Part shown: piece by piece, positions 31,130-45,299 of the stretch
How the letters are laid out: each line of letters begins with the position of its first letter
Position numbering within the stretch: position 1 is the stretch's first letter
From: Ancylostoma caninum
Lineage: Eukaryota > Nematoda > Chromadorea > Rhabditida > Ancylostomatidae
Reading direction: 5' to 3'
Assembly: GCA_037903475.1 (NCBI GenBank)
Contig: JBAJFG010000359.1
Location: 144,001-208,000 of the forward strand
DNA: 64,000 nt
Made by a program: the position numbers and the translations under genes
Notes under the pieces: model-generated
Told to the model about the DNA's origin: nothing
Databases searched by the model: none
What the model saw: only the letters and a program-made list of their open reading frames with translations

Positions 31130-32925
31130 CTAGGGAAGGGAGATGATCAACAGGGTTGATGGTATAAATGAGTAGGAGCATAAGTTATTGGTTATTTTTC
31201 GCTTAAGCTCAGGAAACGAAGATGCTTCATGAGATTGGTGGGATACTTGGGGAGGCGATCCACGGTGTTGGCGGAATACATGGGATGGGTGCGTAAATTA
31301 TTGCTTAGGCTTTTGCCTGAGCTTCTGGAACGGAATGTAATCCACTGGTTGGGGGGATACATGAGGTGGGTGCGCAAGTTATTTTCTAGACTTTTGTCTG
31401 AGTTTCTAGTAAGGGAGGTTGTCCACAGAGTTGACGAGATACGGACTTTTGCCTGAGTCTCTAGTAGTGGAGGTGGTCCACGGGGTTGGCGAGAAACATT
31501 GGGTGGGTGTGCAATTTATTGTCCAGGCTTTTGTTTGAGTTTCTGGAAAGGGAGGTAATCCACGGGCTTGGAGGGATACATGAGGTGGGTGCGCAAGTTA
31601 CTTTCTAGACTTTTGTCTGAGTTTCTTGGAAGGGAGGCAATCCACGGGGTTGGCGGGATACATGGGGTGGGTGCGTAAGTTATTTTGTAGACTTTTGCCT
31701 GAGTTTCTAGTAGTGGAGGTGGTCCACGGGGTTGGCGAGAAACATTGTGGGAGCGCAGATTATTTTCTAGACTTTTGCCTGAGTTTCTTGGAAGGGAGGC
31801 AATCCACGGGGTTGGCGGGGTACATGGGGTGGGTGCGTAAATTATTGTCTAGGCTTTTGCCTGAGTTTCTAGTAAGGGAGGTTTCTAGTAAGGGAGGTGG
31901 TCCACGGGGTTGGCGATAAACATTGGGTGGGTGCGCAAGTTACTGTCCAGGTTGATGCCTAAGCTTCTGGAAAGGGGGGGTAATCTACGGGGTTGCTGAG
32001 ATACATGAGGTGGGTGCGCAAGTTATTTTCTAGACTTTTGCCTGAGTTTCTTGGAAGGGAGGCAATCCACGGGGTTGGCGGGATATAGGGTTATCAAAAA
32101 GTTTCCGGCCTAGAGTACTTCCAAAAGATCTACAGCGAGCAAATTTTGTTGTAGTAAAATACAGGTCCCTCGAACACTAATACACTTTTCATGGCTCGAT
32201 TTGAATTTTTTCAAACCGTTCAAGGAGCTGCTTTCCTCATTTGACTCAGAGTATCTTTCAACAGCCGACTCTTTGACGTTTTCGACATCCAGTCCCATCG
32301 TGCGAAGATGCTGTTTCAAATTTCCAGACAGAAAATAGTTGCTGGGTGCAAGTTCCAAACTATAGGACATGTGATTCAGTAATTCGAATCCACGTTCTCG
32401 TGTGGCAGCAAGCGCAACTCTTAATCTGTGGACGGGTGCGCTGTCGAAAAGCATGTGAAACCCACTATGGTTAGGTTAGAAAAAAGGGCCATTATTATTG
32501 AATGAGTCAGCTTAAGAGCATGAAACTTGGCATGGTGGATTTGAAGATTTTAGGCTACATGATCGCACTCAAAGTTTTGAGAAAAAAGGGATGGAACAGG
32601 TTGAGGCCGGAAACTTTTTGATACCCCTATACATGGGGGGGGGGTGCGTAAATTATTGTCTAGGCTTTTGCCTGAGTTTCTTGGAAGGGAGGCAATCCAC
32701 GGGGTTGGCGAGATACATGGGGTGGGTGCGTAGATTATTGTCTAGGCTTTTGCCCGAGTTTCTGGAAAGGGAGGTGGTCCACGGGGTTGGCGGTATACAT
32801 GAGGTGGGTGCGCAATTTATTGTCCAGGCTTTTGTTTGAGTTTCTAGTAAGGGAGGTGGTCCACGGGGTTGATGAGACACATTAGGTGGGTGCGCAAGTT
32901 ATTGTCTAGGCTTTTGCGCGAGATA
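31130..32925. repeat. 82-bp minisatellite, split by a mariner element
   Basis: The unit runs through gaggtggtccacggggttgg, cgggatacatggggtgggtg, cgcaagttattttctagac and ttttgcctgagtttct, spaced 81-82 bases at 31537, 31618, 31700, 31781 and 31863. Degenerate units begin near 31130; one is shortened to about 56 bases. The mariner element at 32086-32629 interrupts it, and about three and a half units follow to 32925. Open frames here are repeat artefacts. Confidence 0.9.
32086..32629 (-). mobile_element. Internally deleted mariner element
   Basis: Inverted ends TAGGGTTATCAAAAAGTTTC and its complement (right end CCGGAAACTTTTTGATACCC) lie between TA duplications (32084-32085, 32630-32631), inside the minisatellite word gatacatg. 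At 544 bp it is under half of a full mariner. The minus strand keeps the transposase C-terminus: FDSAPVHRLRVALAA (second Asp present) and LAPSNYFLSG, where the third catalytic Asp of the D34D signature is Asn. It is non-autonomous. Confidence 0.85.
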
Positions 32926-33189
32926 GTAACCCCGTGAGTTCCTTGGCTCAAAGTTTCACCGCATTCTATCAGTGTTGGTATTAGAGTTCGAGTAGAGTGT
33001 CTGCAAACAAACCTAATTAAGCACTTCATTCAGTCTCAACACCTGTCTGAATAGAACTAATCCTTAGATTCTGAGAAACTCAAACTGAACAGTGGCAAAC
33101 AGCTTGTCGAGGAGTCACAAAATGCCAAAATTGACTGATTGAAATTTTTGAAGACCACGACCTTCTTTTTGTTGACGACCAATGAACAC

Positions 33190-35320
33190 GTGTTGCCTTT
33201 TGCCTGAAGCCAACGCCGCTTTACCACTGAGCCAGCCAGCCGGACTCACGGGAAAATCCCGGCCAACAGACCTCGCCAATTCACTACTGGCCCAGTTGGA
33301 CTCAAGGAAAAGTTCCGACCAATGGACCAGTGCGCCCCTTTACCTAAAACCAGCGCTACTTTACCACTAGCCCAGTCAAACCCAAGGGAAAATACCGCGC
33401 AGTGGACAAGTGTGCCCCTTTACCTGAGACCGGCGCGGCACGTGTGCCCCTTCATCTGACACCGGCGCGACACGTGTGTCCCTTTACCTGAGACGGGCGC
33501 AACTTTGCTGCTGACAGCGTCGCAGTCAAAGGAAAATCCTGACCAGCGGACCCGTGTGCTCCTTAGCTTGAGAACGGCGCCTGTTTACCATTGGCCCAGT
33601 CGAACCCAAGGAAGTGCTGACCAGAGACCAGCACCTATTTACCACTGACGGGAAAATTCTGACCAACGACCCCTGTTTACCATTGGCCCAGTCGAACCCA
33701 AGGGAAAATCCTGAAATCCCTTGTGCCCCTTTGCCTGAGGTCGGCGCCTTTTTATCATTGGTCCAGTCGAACCCAAGGGAAAGTCCTGACCAACGGACCC
33801 ATGTGCCCCTTTACCTGAGACCAGCAACTGTTTACCACTGGCCCAGTGGAACCCAAGGGAAAGACCTGACCAACGGACCCGTGTGCCCCTTTACCTGAGA
33901 CCAGCAACTGTTTACCACTGGCCCAGTGGAACCCAAGGGAAAGTCCTGACCAACGGACCCGTGTGCCCCTTTACCTGAGATCGGCGCCTGTTTACCATTG
34001 GCCCAGTCGAACCCAAGGGAAGTGCTGACCAAAGACCCGTGTGCCCCTTTACCAGAGTCCAGTACCTGTTTACCACTGGCGGGAAAATTCTCACCAACAG
34101 ACCCATGTGTCCCTTTACCAGAGACCAGCACCTGTTTACCATTGGTCCAGTCGAACCCAAGGGAAAGAGCTGAGCAACGACCCGTGTGCCCCTTTACCTG
34201 AGACCGGCGCCTGTTTACCATTGGCCCAGTCGAACCCAAGGGAAGTGCTGACCAAAGACCCGTGTGCCCCATTACCAGAGACCAGCACCTGTTTACCATT
34301 GGCCCAGTCGAACCCAAGGGAAGTGCTGACCAAAGACTGTATGCCCCTTTACCTGAGACCAGCACCTGTTTATCACTGGCCCAGTGGAATCCAAGGGAAA
34401 GTCCTGACCAACGGACCCGTGTGCCCCTTTACCTGAGACCAGCAACTGTTTATCACTGGCCCAGTGGAACCCAAGGGAAAGTCCTGACCAACGGACCCGT
34501 GTGCCCCTTTACCTGAGACCGGCGCCTGTTTACCATTGGCCCAGTCGAACCCAAGGGAAGTGCTGACCAAAGACCCATGTGTCCCTTTACCAGAGTCCAG
34601 CACCTGTTTACCACTGACGGGAGAATTCTGACCAACGACCCATGTGCCCCTGTTTACCATTGGCCCAGTCGAAGCCAAGGGAAAGTGCTGACCAACGGAC
34701 CCGTGTGACCCTTTACCAGATTCCAGCACCTGTTTACCACTGGCGGGAAAATTCTGACCAACAGACCCATGTGTCCCTTTACCAGAGACCAGCAACTGTT
34801 TACCACTGGCCCAGTGGAACCCAAGGGAAAGAGACCAGCATCTGTTTACCACTGGCGGGAAAATTCTGACCAACGGACCCGTGCTCCTTTACCTGAGACC
34901 AGCAACTGTTTACCACTGGCCCAATGGAACCCAAGGCAAAGTCCTGAGCAAAGGACCCGTGTGCCCCTTTACCTGAGACCGGCGCCTGTTTACCATTGGC
35001 CCAGTCGAACCCAAGGGAAGTGCTCACCAAAGACCCGTGTGCACCCTTTACCAGAGTCCAGCACCTGTTTACCACTGACGGGAAAATTCTGGCCAACGAC
35101 CCATGTGCCCCTTTACCAGAGACCAGCACCTGTTTACCACTGGCGGGAAAATTTTGACCAACGGACCCGTGTGCCCCTTTACCTGAGACCAGCAACTGTT
35201 TACCACTGGCGGAAAAATCCCGACCAATGGATCCGTGTGCCTCTTTACCTGAGACCAGCGCATGTCTACCACTGGCCCAGTCAAAATCAAGGAAAAACCC
35301 CAACGGATGGGAACAGCGCT
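33190..35320. repeat. 80-bp minisatellite with two unit types
   Basis: Units contain ctgaccaacggacccgtgtg, cccctttacctgagaccag, caactgtttaccactggccc and agtggaacccaagggaaag, e.g. ctgac at 33866 and 33946 (80 bases). A shorter type replaces the last part with gacgggaaaattctgacc. The two types are intermixed, about 27 units in all. It translates in all frames, giving false open frames up to 209 codons. Confidence 0.9.
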
Positions 35321-35536
35321 ACCACTTCGTTTCAAAACCATGTCAGGAAACAAAACCATGTGCTAGGATTTTGTTGTAACGTTAATCGACATTATTAGGA
35401 TTATTGGGCTCCAAATCGGATTTGCAGGGAGCCCCTTCACCCCTGAGAATGGCTTGCTGGATTAAAAAATCTTATATCTGTTTGATTCTTTGAATCCAGT
35501 TGTTTAGTTTCACCATTATTTTTTGAATTTTTATTA

Positions 35537-36672
35537 CTAGACTGTGTACCCGGCTTTGCTCGGGTCCTGGCAAAAATAGCGAAAAATCAATAAAATCGAT
35601 AAATCGATAGTGCTGTACAAAACGGTTGTCATATTCGTGTTCAGCGTATTGACATACCCCAGTGACATGTCTTCGCCGCGCAGGGGCAAAATTAGCGAAA
35701 AATCAGTAAAATCGATAAATCAATAGTGCTGTACAGAACGGTTGTCATATTCGTGTTCAGCGTGCTGACATACCCCAGTGGCATGTCTTCGCCGCGCCCG
35801 GGGCAAAATTAGCGAAAAATCAGTAAAATCGATAAATCAATAGTGCTGTACAGAACGGTTGTCATATTCGTGTTCAGCGTACTGACATACCCCAGTAGAC
35901 ATTCTTCCGCGCCCGGGGCAAAATTAGCGAAAAATCAGTAAAATCGATAAATCAATAGTGCTGTACAGAACGGTTGTCATATTCGTGTTCAGCGTAGGTC
36001 CCGGGCAAAATTAGCGAAAAATCAATAAAAAAATCGATAGTACAAACGGTTGTCATATTCGTGTTCAGCTGACATACCCCAGTGGCATGTCTTCGCCGCG
36101 CCCGGGGCAAAATTAGCGAAAAATCAGTAAAATCGATAAATCAATAGTGCTGTACAAAACGGTTGTCATATTCGTGTTCAGCGTATTGACATACCCCAGT
36201 AGACATGTCTTCGCCGCGCCCGGGGCAAAATTAGCGAAAAATCAGTAAAATCGATAAATCAATAGTGCTGTACAGAACGGTTGTCATATTCGTGTTCAGC
36301 GTATTGACATACCCCAATAGCCATGTCTTCACCGTCCCCGGGGCAAAATTAGCAAAAAATCAATAAAATCGATAAATCGATAGTGCCGTACGAAACGGTT
36401 GTCATATTCGTCTTCAGCGTATTGACATACCCCAATAGCCATATCTTCACCGTCACTGGGGCAAAACAAGCGAAAAATCAATAAAATCGATAAATCGATA
36501 GTGCCGTATGAAACGGTTGTCATATTCGTGTTCAGCGTACTGACATACCCCAGTAGACATGTCCTCGGCACGCCTGGGGCAAAAATAGCGAAAAATCAAT
36601 AAAATCGATATAATCGATAAACTAATCAATAATCCCAGGTGCAAAGTAGCCTAAAACCTACGCCGGCCCTTA
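35537..36672 (-). mobile_element. Helitron-like element A, 5'-truncated, with ~117-bp tandem array
   Basis: On the minus strand it ends ACCCGAGCAAAGCCGGGT (hairpin), then ACACAGTCTAG followed by T, the Helitron 3' signature (hairpin plus CTAG|T). The body is about ten copies of a roughly 117-bp unit with gcgaaaaatcagtaaaatcg and acggttgtcatattcgtgtt (at 35579, 35694, 35812, 35927 and so on; some shortened). The 5' part shared with the two elements downstream stops near 36672. No coding sequence. Confidence 0.7.
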
Positions 36673-36779
36673 GGGAGGTGTCACCCTATAACAAGGAAGA
36701 TAAAGATCTAGGACGAAAAAAGCGGACAATGTGGAACTTTAGGCCAGGGGCCCCTTTTTTAAAGTACTCATCACAACAC

Positions 36780-37140
36780 TGCGTATCGGCAATGCGCTGA
36801 GAGTCGACGCGCAGTAACAGACGCGTTCTCGGGAATTAGCGACCAAATCTTTTAATATAGTAGGATCAGGTGGGCCAGACACGTGATGCGTTCTAACGAT
36901 AAGTAGGACAAGAGCCGTCAGCGATGGGACTCCACGGAACGTCAAGCGCACAACTTTGAGACCATCGTCCCGATTGTCCAAATTCATCATGAAGTCCTTC
37001 AGAGAACGATATGATGCTCTTCATGTCCCTCGAAGGAATAAAATTCACTGCAAAACACTTCCACTCCTGAGAGACAAAAGGAAGGATAGATGGCGCCCGC
37101 TTGGCACACTCAAAGACCAAGGGGAGTTAAGGTAATCAAG
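36780..37140 (+). pseudogene. 3' fragment of the second-subfamily RTE-like LINE
   Basis: Plus-strand translation gives TRAVSDGTPRNVKRTTLRPS, then FRERYDALHVPRRNKIHCKT and DRWRPLGTLKDQGE. This is the C-terminal end of the LINE type seen at 27.6 kb, finishing in a short aaggtaatcaaggtgg tail. 5'-truncated. Confidence 0.65.
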
Positions 37141-37735
37141 GTGGTTCTGGCCATCAAGTGGCGATAACTTTCGTTTCCAAATCGAGGTGGCCACAGTGAT
37201 TCATGATTTTTGGGTTGATTCAAACATGAGAACGTTGTTATGAATTTCAAAAAGAATTCTCCTGTAGTAATGGTGCTAAGATTGTGCATGATAAGTAGAT
37301 CATCGGAAAGATGTAAATTGCAGTTTGTTGCTGTTTTTACGTTTTAAAGGTGTATTGATATTACAAATAAGAGATGGTGAGATCGACTAGTGAGGAGCTC
37401 ATGTTTTTGTTGTATTCTGTTACCTTGCTCAAATATACCAGATTTAGAAGAGATATCATAAAGAGCGTAGTAAACAAAAACAAAAGATCCTGTAGATTGT
37501 TAGTGCTGTGATTTGATCTTCCAAAACCTATGTGAAAAAATGTGTGCGTCCTTTCCAGGCAGCATACGTTTTGTTGGGATTTATCAAGCATGTCAGCAGT
37601 GTTTTCTTTATGTTGCTTGGAATGCTATCGAGGAGCAAGCTCATAAACATATTCGTAAAGTCGAATGAGCTAAGCTGAGTTTCTTTACGTTTCATTGTGC
37701 TAGGCTTTTCACTGACGTTAATATTATTGATAGAC
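37141..37735. other. Unassigned A/T-rich stretch
   Basis: No supported exon or transposon protein; lies between a LINE fragment and Helitron-like element B. Confidence 0.35.
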
Positions 37736-38448
37736 TAGCTGCCGTACCCGGCTTCGCTCGGGTGTTTTATTACCTTGGCTACATCATACTGCTGAGGCCA
37801 ATTACTATCATCGATAAATTCATTAAAATCTTCATAATTTTGGTGATCAGCATGTTAGCGAAGCCCAGGTGACGTTTCTCATCGTCTTGTGGGAGAAAAG
37901 TTAGCAAAGCTATTTCGGTGACACTGAATCGACGTGTTCGTACAAAATGGTTGTCATATTCATACTCAGCATATCGAGGAACCCCAGGAGAGATGCCTTC
38001 ACCGCTCCAATGGGCGGAAGAGCCAAAAATCAATAAAATCGAAAAATCGATATTTCATGCAAAATGTTTGTCATATTCGTGTTCAGCGCATTGAGGAACC
38101 CCAGTAGACATGTCTTTACCACCTCATGATCAAGAATGGCGAAAAATCAATAAATTCGATAAATCAATATTTCGCGCAAAACGGTTGTCGTATTCGTGTT
38201 CAGCGCATTGAGGTACCCCTGTAGGCATGTTCTCGCTAGTCCCTGGTCAAGAATAGCGGAAAATCAATAAAATCGATATAATCGATAAACCAATCGATAA
38301 TCCCAGGTGCAAAGTAGCCTATAACCAACGCCGGCCAGTGGAGAGTCTACCTGCAAAATTTGGTCCCGATCGGTTCATCCTCCGCGATTTCTATTCGGAA
38401 CACACAAACACACACACACAAACAAACTTTCACTTTTATATATACAGA
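37736..38448 (-). mobile_element. Helitron-like element B, complete
   Basis: On the minus strand it starts TCTGTATATATAAAAGTGAA after a flanking A (38449) and ends with hairpin ACCCGAGCGAAGCCGGGT, then ACGGCAGCTAG before a flanking T (37735). A|TC...CTAG|T is the Helitron insertion pattern, with no target duplication. It holds a short (TG)n-like stretch, the conserved block acctgcaaaatttggtcccg, and about four diverged ~117-bp units. 713 bp, non-coding. Confidence 0.75.
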
Positions 38449-38992
38449 TCAATATCCAATATAAGCGTTTTGGTATGTATGCATGTCTGTTTTGGGTTGA
38501 CATAATTTTGCTTATGTTTTGAATCACTGGAAATCTGCCGTCTGTCTGCCACCCCCCCCCCCCGCCCCCACCCCGCAGCTCCAGAAGCCCTGGTGCAAAA
38601 CATTACGACGTACACATGTGAGTCTGTTTGTTCTTCACTCTCCCGAATTCTTGGCGAAGTGCGTCAGGGGCCTGGTTGCACGACATACGTTCTGCAGTCA
38701 CGACTAAAGCTTACCAAGCACCGCGAGTCCTCTCGCTTTCAACGCTCCGGTTATAAGAGGGTCCCTGTCCACCCACCCTCCCTCTGTCTATGCTCTAGCC
38801 CTTCGCGGCCTTCGCAGCGCACGTGGGGATTGTATCTCATGTAATCCAGGGACCTATCCTTACAATAAACTATGGTTCCTGATAATCCAAGGGATAATGT
38901 TGTCCGCTAAGTTTACCGTTCATTAAATTCAAAAAAAAGTTGACTCAAAGACTCGCGATTTCTTTTGCAATAACATAATATTTCCGTACATT
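38449..38992. other. GC-rich segment, possible LTR remnant
   Basis: Contains a C-run (38550-38563), a TATA-like GGTTATAAGAGGG near 38748 and AATAAA near 38865. A solo LTR is possible, but no ends or duplications were found. Confidence 0.2.
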
Positions 38993-40549
<1,557 letters not shown>

Positions 40550-40785
40550 CTAAAATTCTAATGTTGCAGCAAGAAAACATAGATTTTTGCAGAAGATTTT
40601 GTATGGTAAACTTTACTGGATTGGAATTTCAATGACAAGCTCAATGAGGCTCCAACTGATTTTGCATTCAAGTTTCCATCGGATAGAAGACAGACACATT
40701 GTGAAAGATTATGCACAGAATTTTTGTTTCAGTGTTCCTCCAGATGGCGGAATCAGCTCTTCTGATCCTCCAATGCTATTTCGCT

Positions 40786-41240
40786 CTATAGTTCTCCTTG
40801 CCAAGATGGAAGTCCGCATGCTTCGAGGCTTATCTTGCAGGCGGTGTTACTGCTGGCGCGCATGCTACTGATAATTCGTTCAAATACCATGTAAGACAGC
40901 AGAGGTATTGGATGAGAATTCACACAGTCTGCACAGTTGTCATTCTCTTCCCAGATTAACACTGTGATCTTCTCCACCAGTCCGTTATCGTCATTCCCTC
41001 CGTGACAACCTCGTTGAAGAACGCTGTCAGCCACTTAGCTGAGTTCCAAAATCTTGGCTTCCACAACTCTGCCGCTACATCCTCAGGATCTGTCGCATTC
41101 CCCTGTTTCATTCGCTCCAATGCGGTCATAGTATCGTCGACGACAATCGGATGAACAAGACCATAAGTTGGCGGTAGTTGCGTTGGATTGAGTAATAAGT
41201 TCGTGTGGTTTTTTTCCCAACTTTTTTTGCTAAGATTCAA
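40786..41240 (-). pseudogene. RTE RT fragment
   Basis: Minus strand reads TALERMKQGNATDPEDVAAE, then LWKPRFWNSAKWLTAFFNEV and PIPLLSYMVFERIIS: the linker/RT start of the RTE type seen at 16.3 kb. Both ends are lost. It lies in the long first intron of the membrane-protein gene. Confidence 0.7.
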
Positions 41241-41619
41241 AATACACGCGATTGCCTTTCATAGCCCTTTACTTTACAGTATTGTGACTAATTTCCTGAA
41301 TATACGTTGCTTTCTATCTCAAATAATGTGATGCTCCAATTCGACAAGTGCGAACATCTCCGACATTTTCTGCTGTACGACCTCAATCGTAGATTAAGTA
41401 CAGCTCAAACGGCTAGGAGCATTGAGACGTCTCTAGAGAAGGCTTTGCTGCCGAAGGGACATCGAGGAACTGCATGTTCGCTCCAGAGAGGTCAATTCTG
41501 GCTGAGAGGATACACCTCATTTATCCTGCCGTGACAGTAAAGCTATGTAGTTGCCCTCATTACACGTTCAGATTACGGAAACGCGATTTTAAAAGAGCCA
41601 CCCCTATTTATTGAGGGTG

Positions 41620-41873
41620 TAATGCTAAAAAAAATCAAGAGCAATAATGTTAGTTGCAGTGTCAAGCAGTTTATATACCATGCAAATATCAAGCATTGTG
41701 CGTCTGGATTCAAGGGTTGCTAGGCCAAGACGAGCATTTCTGATAATTGAGTTGGGAATGCTGGAATAAGAAGTTCCGCTCATTCTAGTTGGCAGGGCTC
41801 TGAGAAATTTGGAATTTTCAATGACCTGGTGCACTCTCCAACCATCTGATTTGCTCACGTTTTTGCGCATTTT
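41620..41873 (-). pseudogene. LINE RT C-terminal fragment
   Basis: Minus strand reads RNARLGLATLESRRTMLDIC, then MVYKLLDTATNI: the post-RT region (LGLxSLExRR...KxL) of CR1/Jockey-like LINEs. An isolated fragment, different from the copy at 42.6 kb. Confidence 0.5.
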
Positions 41874-41879
41874 GTTTAT

Positions 41880-42560
41880 TTATTTACTCAGTACACCACA
41901 TAGGTGCGCCATCAAAAGTCGTATAGGACCATATAAAGAGGAAGCAGGTAAAACTAAAGACAAAAATCCAAATAGAACCTAATAGCTCAACCCTTAAGCA
42001 ATAACATCTGGTACTGATAAAAAAATGATGAAGGGACAGTTACCAAGCCCTTAGTTAGATAACCACGCCGAAGAAGAATAGTCCAACATAATTTGAAAGG
42101 TTGTAAAGTACGTGCAAAATCCATGACAAAAGTGTGAGGTAAATTTAGCAAGGGTAAGCTGAGGATCGTGGAGGAAAATTCAATGTTGGTCTTTCAATAA
42201 AAAAGCCTCAGCTAAGAAGGGTTGAGATGATCGCAACCCAAGAACGCGACTGGTAGAACCATACTGGGGCGGACGCAACAACGCCTCTTTGATCTGATAC
42301 GAACCCCAGGCGTAAGCTTGGACGGATGCTCGCCGGCTCTTTCCCTTCGTCAAAGCGCAGAGGATGGACAGGAAACCCCATACACGATCCGCACCGATAT
42401 AAAAAGAAGAACAACAACACACTTCATCAGGAGTTCAGCACGTGTAATAGAAAGATGATAGACGTCGAATGAAAAGGAACCAGGACTTGCTAACGTCCTC
42501 TATCCAAACATTCTAGCAACCAGTATGTAGAAAAGAAATATTTCCAGGAATGAGAGCCAA
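41880..42560. other. Unassigned stretch
   Basis: No supported gene or element; likely part of the long intron. Confidence 0.3.
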
Positions 42561-45200
42561 CAATCACACGATCACAAAAACACATCCTCACAACCTAGAA
42601 TTTCGAGTAAGTCAACATCGAGCAGCCGCCTTCTAAATATGGAGGAGTTCTCCGATGACAAGATAGCCGGTGGTAGTTTATTAAGAAGACGAGCAACACG
42701 ACAGGCGAACGAGTTCTGGTACGCGTGTCTGTCACTGTTTCCAAATCTATGATAACATAGATTGATAGTGAACCTGCGTGCACTAGAAGGTCGAAATGTC
42801 CAAAATTTAGAGGACTGCAAACTTACCTCACCACGAAGGATTTTGAAACCCATAATGATGTCAGCCTGAATTCGTCTAAAAAACAAGCCCTTGAGCCCCA
42901 GCCTCTGCATTCTAGTCTCATAATTAGGTAACGCCTGCGGGTAATTCTTGTTAGGGTGAGACCGATAAAAAAGAATTCTCGTGGAAGTCCTTTGTACTTT
43001 CTCTAGCTTTAGAATGTCTTTCTTCAAGCAGGGATTCCATACAGGGCTACAATGTTCCAGAAAAGGCAGCATATAAGCCTTATACAGTTTCAACAAGATG
43101 GAGGCATCTGACGTGTAGACATTTCTTAACATTGAAAACATTACTCTAGTAGCGTTTGAAGCAATCGTTTTGACGTGTGAAGAAAAACGAAAAGACGTGT
43201 CCAAAATGACGCCGAGATCACGAACATACTGATGTGCTCGTAACGGAATTCCGTAATCTATCTCAACGGCTGCATTTCCAAGTCTTAGGATTTTTTGAGA
43301 AGGAAAAAAAACTTTTAGAAACGTTCACTTTTATCCGCCATTTTACTGCCCAGTTCAGCATTCGTTCTACCGATAGTTTTAGATTTTCTATGACCTCCTG
43401 TTTCTCTTCAACATCGTAGGCAGCGTAAATCTTAATGTCTTCTGCATAGGCTGCAATACCAATTCTGGAGTCGGTTTTCAAAGCGCTAGTAGATCCATGG
43501 TATAAATATTAAAGAGTATAGGGGAAAGCGCGCTGCCTTGAGGTACCCCTGAAAGGCATGCTTTACACGAAGATGTTTTCCCTTGGAAGCGAACTGTAAA
43601 TTCGCGATTATCTAAGTATGAGATGAACCAAGCGAGAAAATCGTTCCTTATGCCTATGCTTTCGAGTTTCGAGATGAGGCCGAGGTGATCAACTGCATCA
43701 AACGCCTTACTGAGATCAAAATAAACAATATCGACGCATTTCCCGGAACTCAGCGCAGCTACCCAGTCCTGGGAACATTGTAATAGTTGCGTGGTCGTGA
43801 AACATCCAGGAAGAAAGCCGAATTGTTCTCCAGGGATACAATGAGTTTTGTGGGTCCACTCCAGCAAAGTCTTAGCTATAATCTTCTCCATAATTTTACA
43901 CGGCGCCGGCAAAATGCCGATAGGTCTAAAATCTGTCAAGATTGATGCACAAGAAGTTCTGGGTACAGGAGTAACCATGGCCTTTTTCCACAAAGACGAG
44001 ACTTTATCTGTGACGAGAGAAATATTGAAAATGAGAGACATAGGTCGGCACAGATGCTCAGCGTATATCTTGAAAAAGAACTATGGTATTCCGTCAGCAG
44101 TGGCAGAAAAAGAAGCCTTGCTTGCTTTAAAGGCAGGGGCTCACCTCATCCCACCTGTTGGAAGTATTAACATATTGTTGACGTTCTCGCCATGTTGATC
44201 CCAGTAATGTACATCAACAGGCTCAAAAGCGACGAAAACCCCATTTTTGAAAGGGTCGAACTGGCTGTAAATTTGGAGCCCGGAGGTGGATCGCTCCAAA
44301 GTTCGATCGCTGTGCTGGCTGCCTGTCACGGCTGTTGGCCAACGAGTCTTGGCGTGTCCAGTCAATAAGATCAACGGCTTCACACGTCAACTCGGGTTAG
44401 CAAACTGTTACACACGCGATACCGGAAAACGGGTTCAGAGACTGTTTCGGGACAATTTAAGTATAACGCTAGAATCAGCATGTCGAGGAGATGCAGAATC
44501 CGCCATTGGCTCAACCACGAGAACGAAGTGGACCCCTGCCTTTAAGGTACTTACGGATTTCGCTTGTCGTAATAACTAGAAGAGAACAATCAGAGCAGGA
44601 TTGACTATTCAGCAGGGGACAGGTGGAGCTGGGAGTATCAAAAACATTTGAGAAATAATCAGAGAAGGCATTGGGTTTGTCAGTTGCTGAGAAGAACTTA
44701 TGGCCTGCAGCATCAACTATAGTCGAGGCACATTTCTTTCTGAGAGTTCTTTGTTTAATCAAGGCATTTTATAGGAATTCATTCGAGAGTTGAGTCCGAG
44801 AACCACAAACTGAGTCGTTTCAAATAAGAGGAGCTAGTTCGTCTCTGGCAACACCAGTAAAAGAGGAAAGGGGATACTTGTAGTGATTGGTGTAGAATGT
44901 GAAAAACTGCGGTTTTGATGCTGATGGAGAACCGCATGAACTTATTGCCCAACATAATAGAATGGAAAAATGGCTGAATTTTGAAAAAGGCCGCACAAAC
45001 GGCAGCGCATAAACGCAATAGAATTGGCATGTGCAAAAGACGAGATGGTCCAGCAACAATTCAAAGGTCACGGCTTCAAGGCAATTTACAACGACAATGT
45101 AAGGACCAGAAACGATGTTGGCAAACTCGTCTCTCAACGCTCCAGGGACTCGATATCCGAGATGGATCATTTCGATGACCTCCTTGTGAAGGTCGTCGTA
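42560..45200 (-). mobile_element. CR1/Jockey-like LINE, second copy
   Basis: From the upstream side: linker (KFFSATDKPNAFSDYFSNVF, 44511-44762), the inserted TTAA element, RT start (DFRPIGILPAPCKIMEKIIA), FDLSKAFDAVDHLGL, SGVPQGSALSPILFNIY (43478-44041), catalytic AAYAEDIKIYA (43263-43481; YADD changed to YAED), and the C-terminal domain LYKAYMLPFLEHCSPVWNP (42572-43204, 210 codons still open). Three frame breaks. Related to but clearly diverged from the copy at 2.5 kb. 5' end approximate. Confidence 0.85.
44131..44541. mobile_element. TTAA-flanked MITE (AGGCAG family), copy 3
   Basis: Ends AGGCAGGGG and CCCCTGCCT between TTAA at 44127-44130 and 44542-44545; 411 bp. It sits inside the CR1-like copy, between its linker and RT. 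Its right end (tcgaggagatgcagaatc, ggctcaaccacgag) is the same sequence as the fragment at 54641. Confidence 0.85.
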
Positions 45201-45299
45201 ATTTAAAAAAATTAACGCCTGCTCTCCTTCTTAGTATAAGTTGTTGAAACTAGGTAAGAGTTGACTTCTGCATGTTGTTTGACAAGAAGACAGCGGGAT

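Noticed and set aside
33614..35398. Overlapping open frames of up to 209 codons on both strands
   Set aside because: They are translations of the 80-bp tandem repeat, open in all frames; not genes.
31130..36672. CRISPR-like array
   Set aside because: Units are contiguous 80-117 bp repeats with no short repeat and unique-spacer pattern, in a eukaryotic setting.
38486..38880. Solo LTR
   Set aside because: TATA-like and AATAAA words present but no defined ends or target duplication; left as unassigned.
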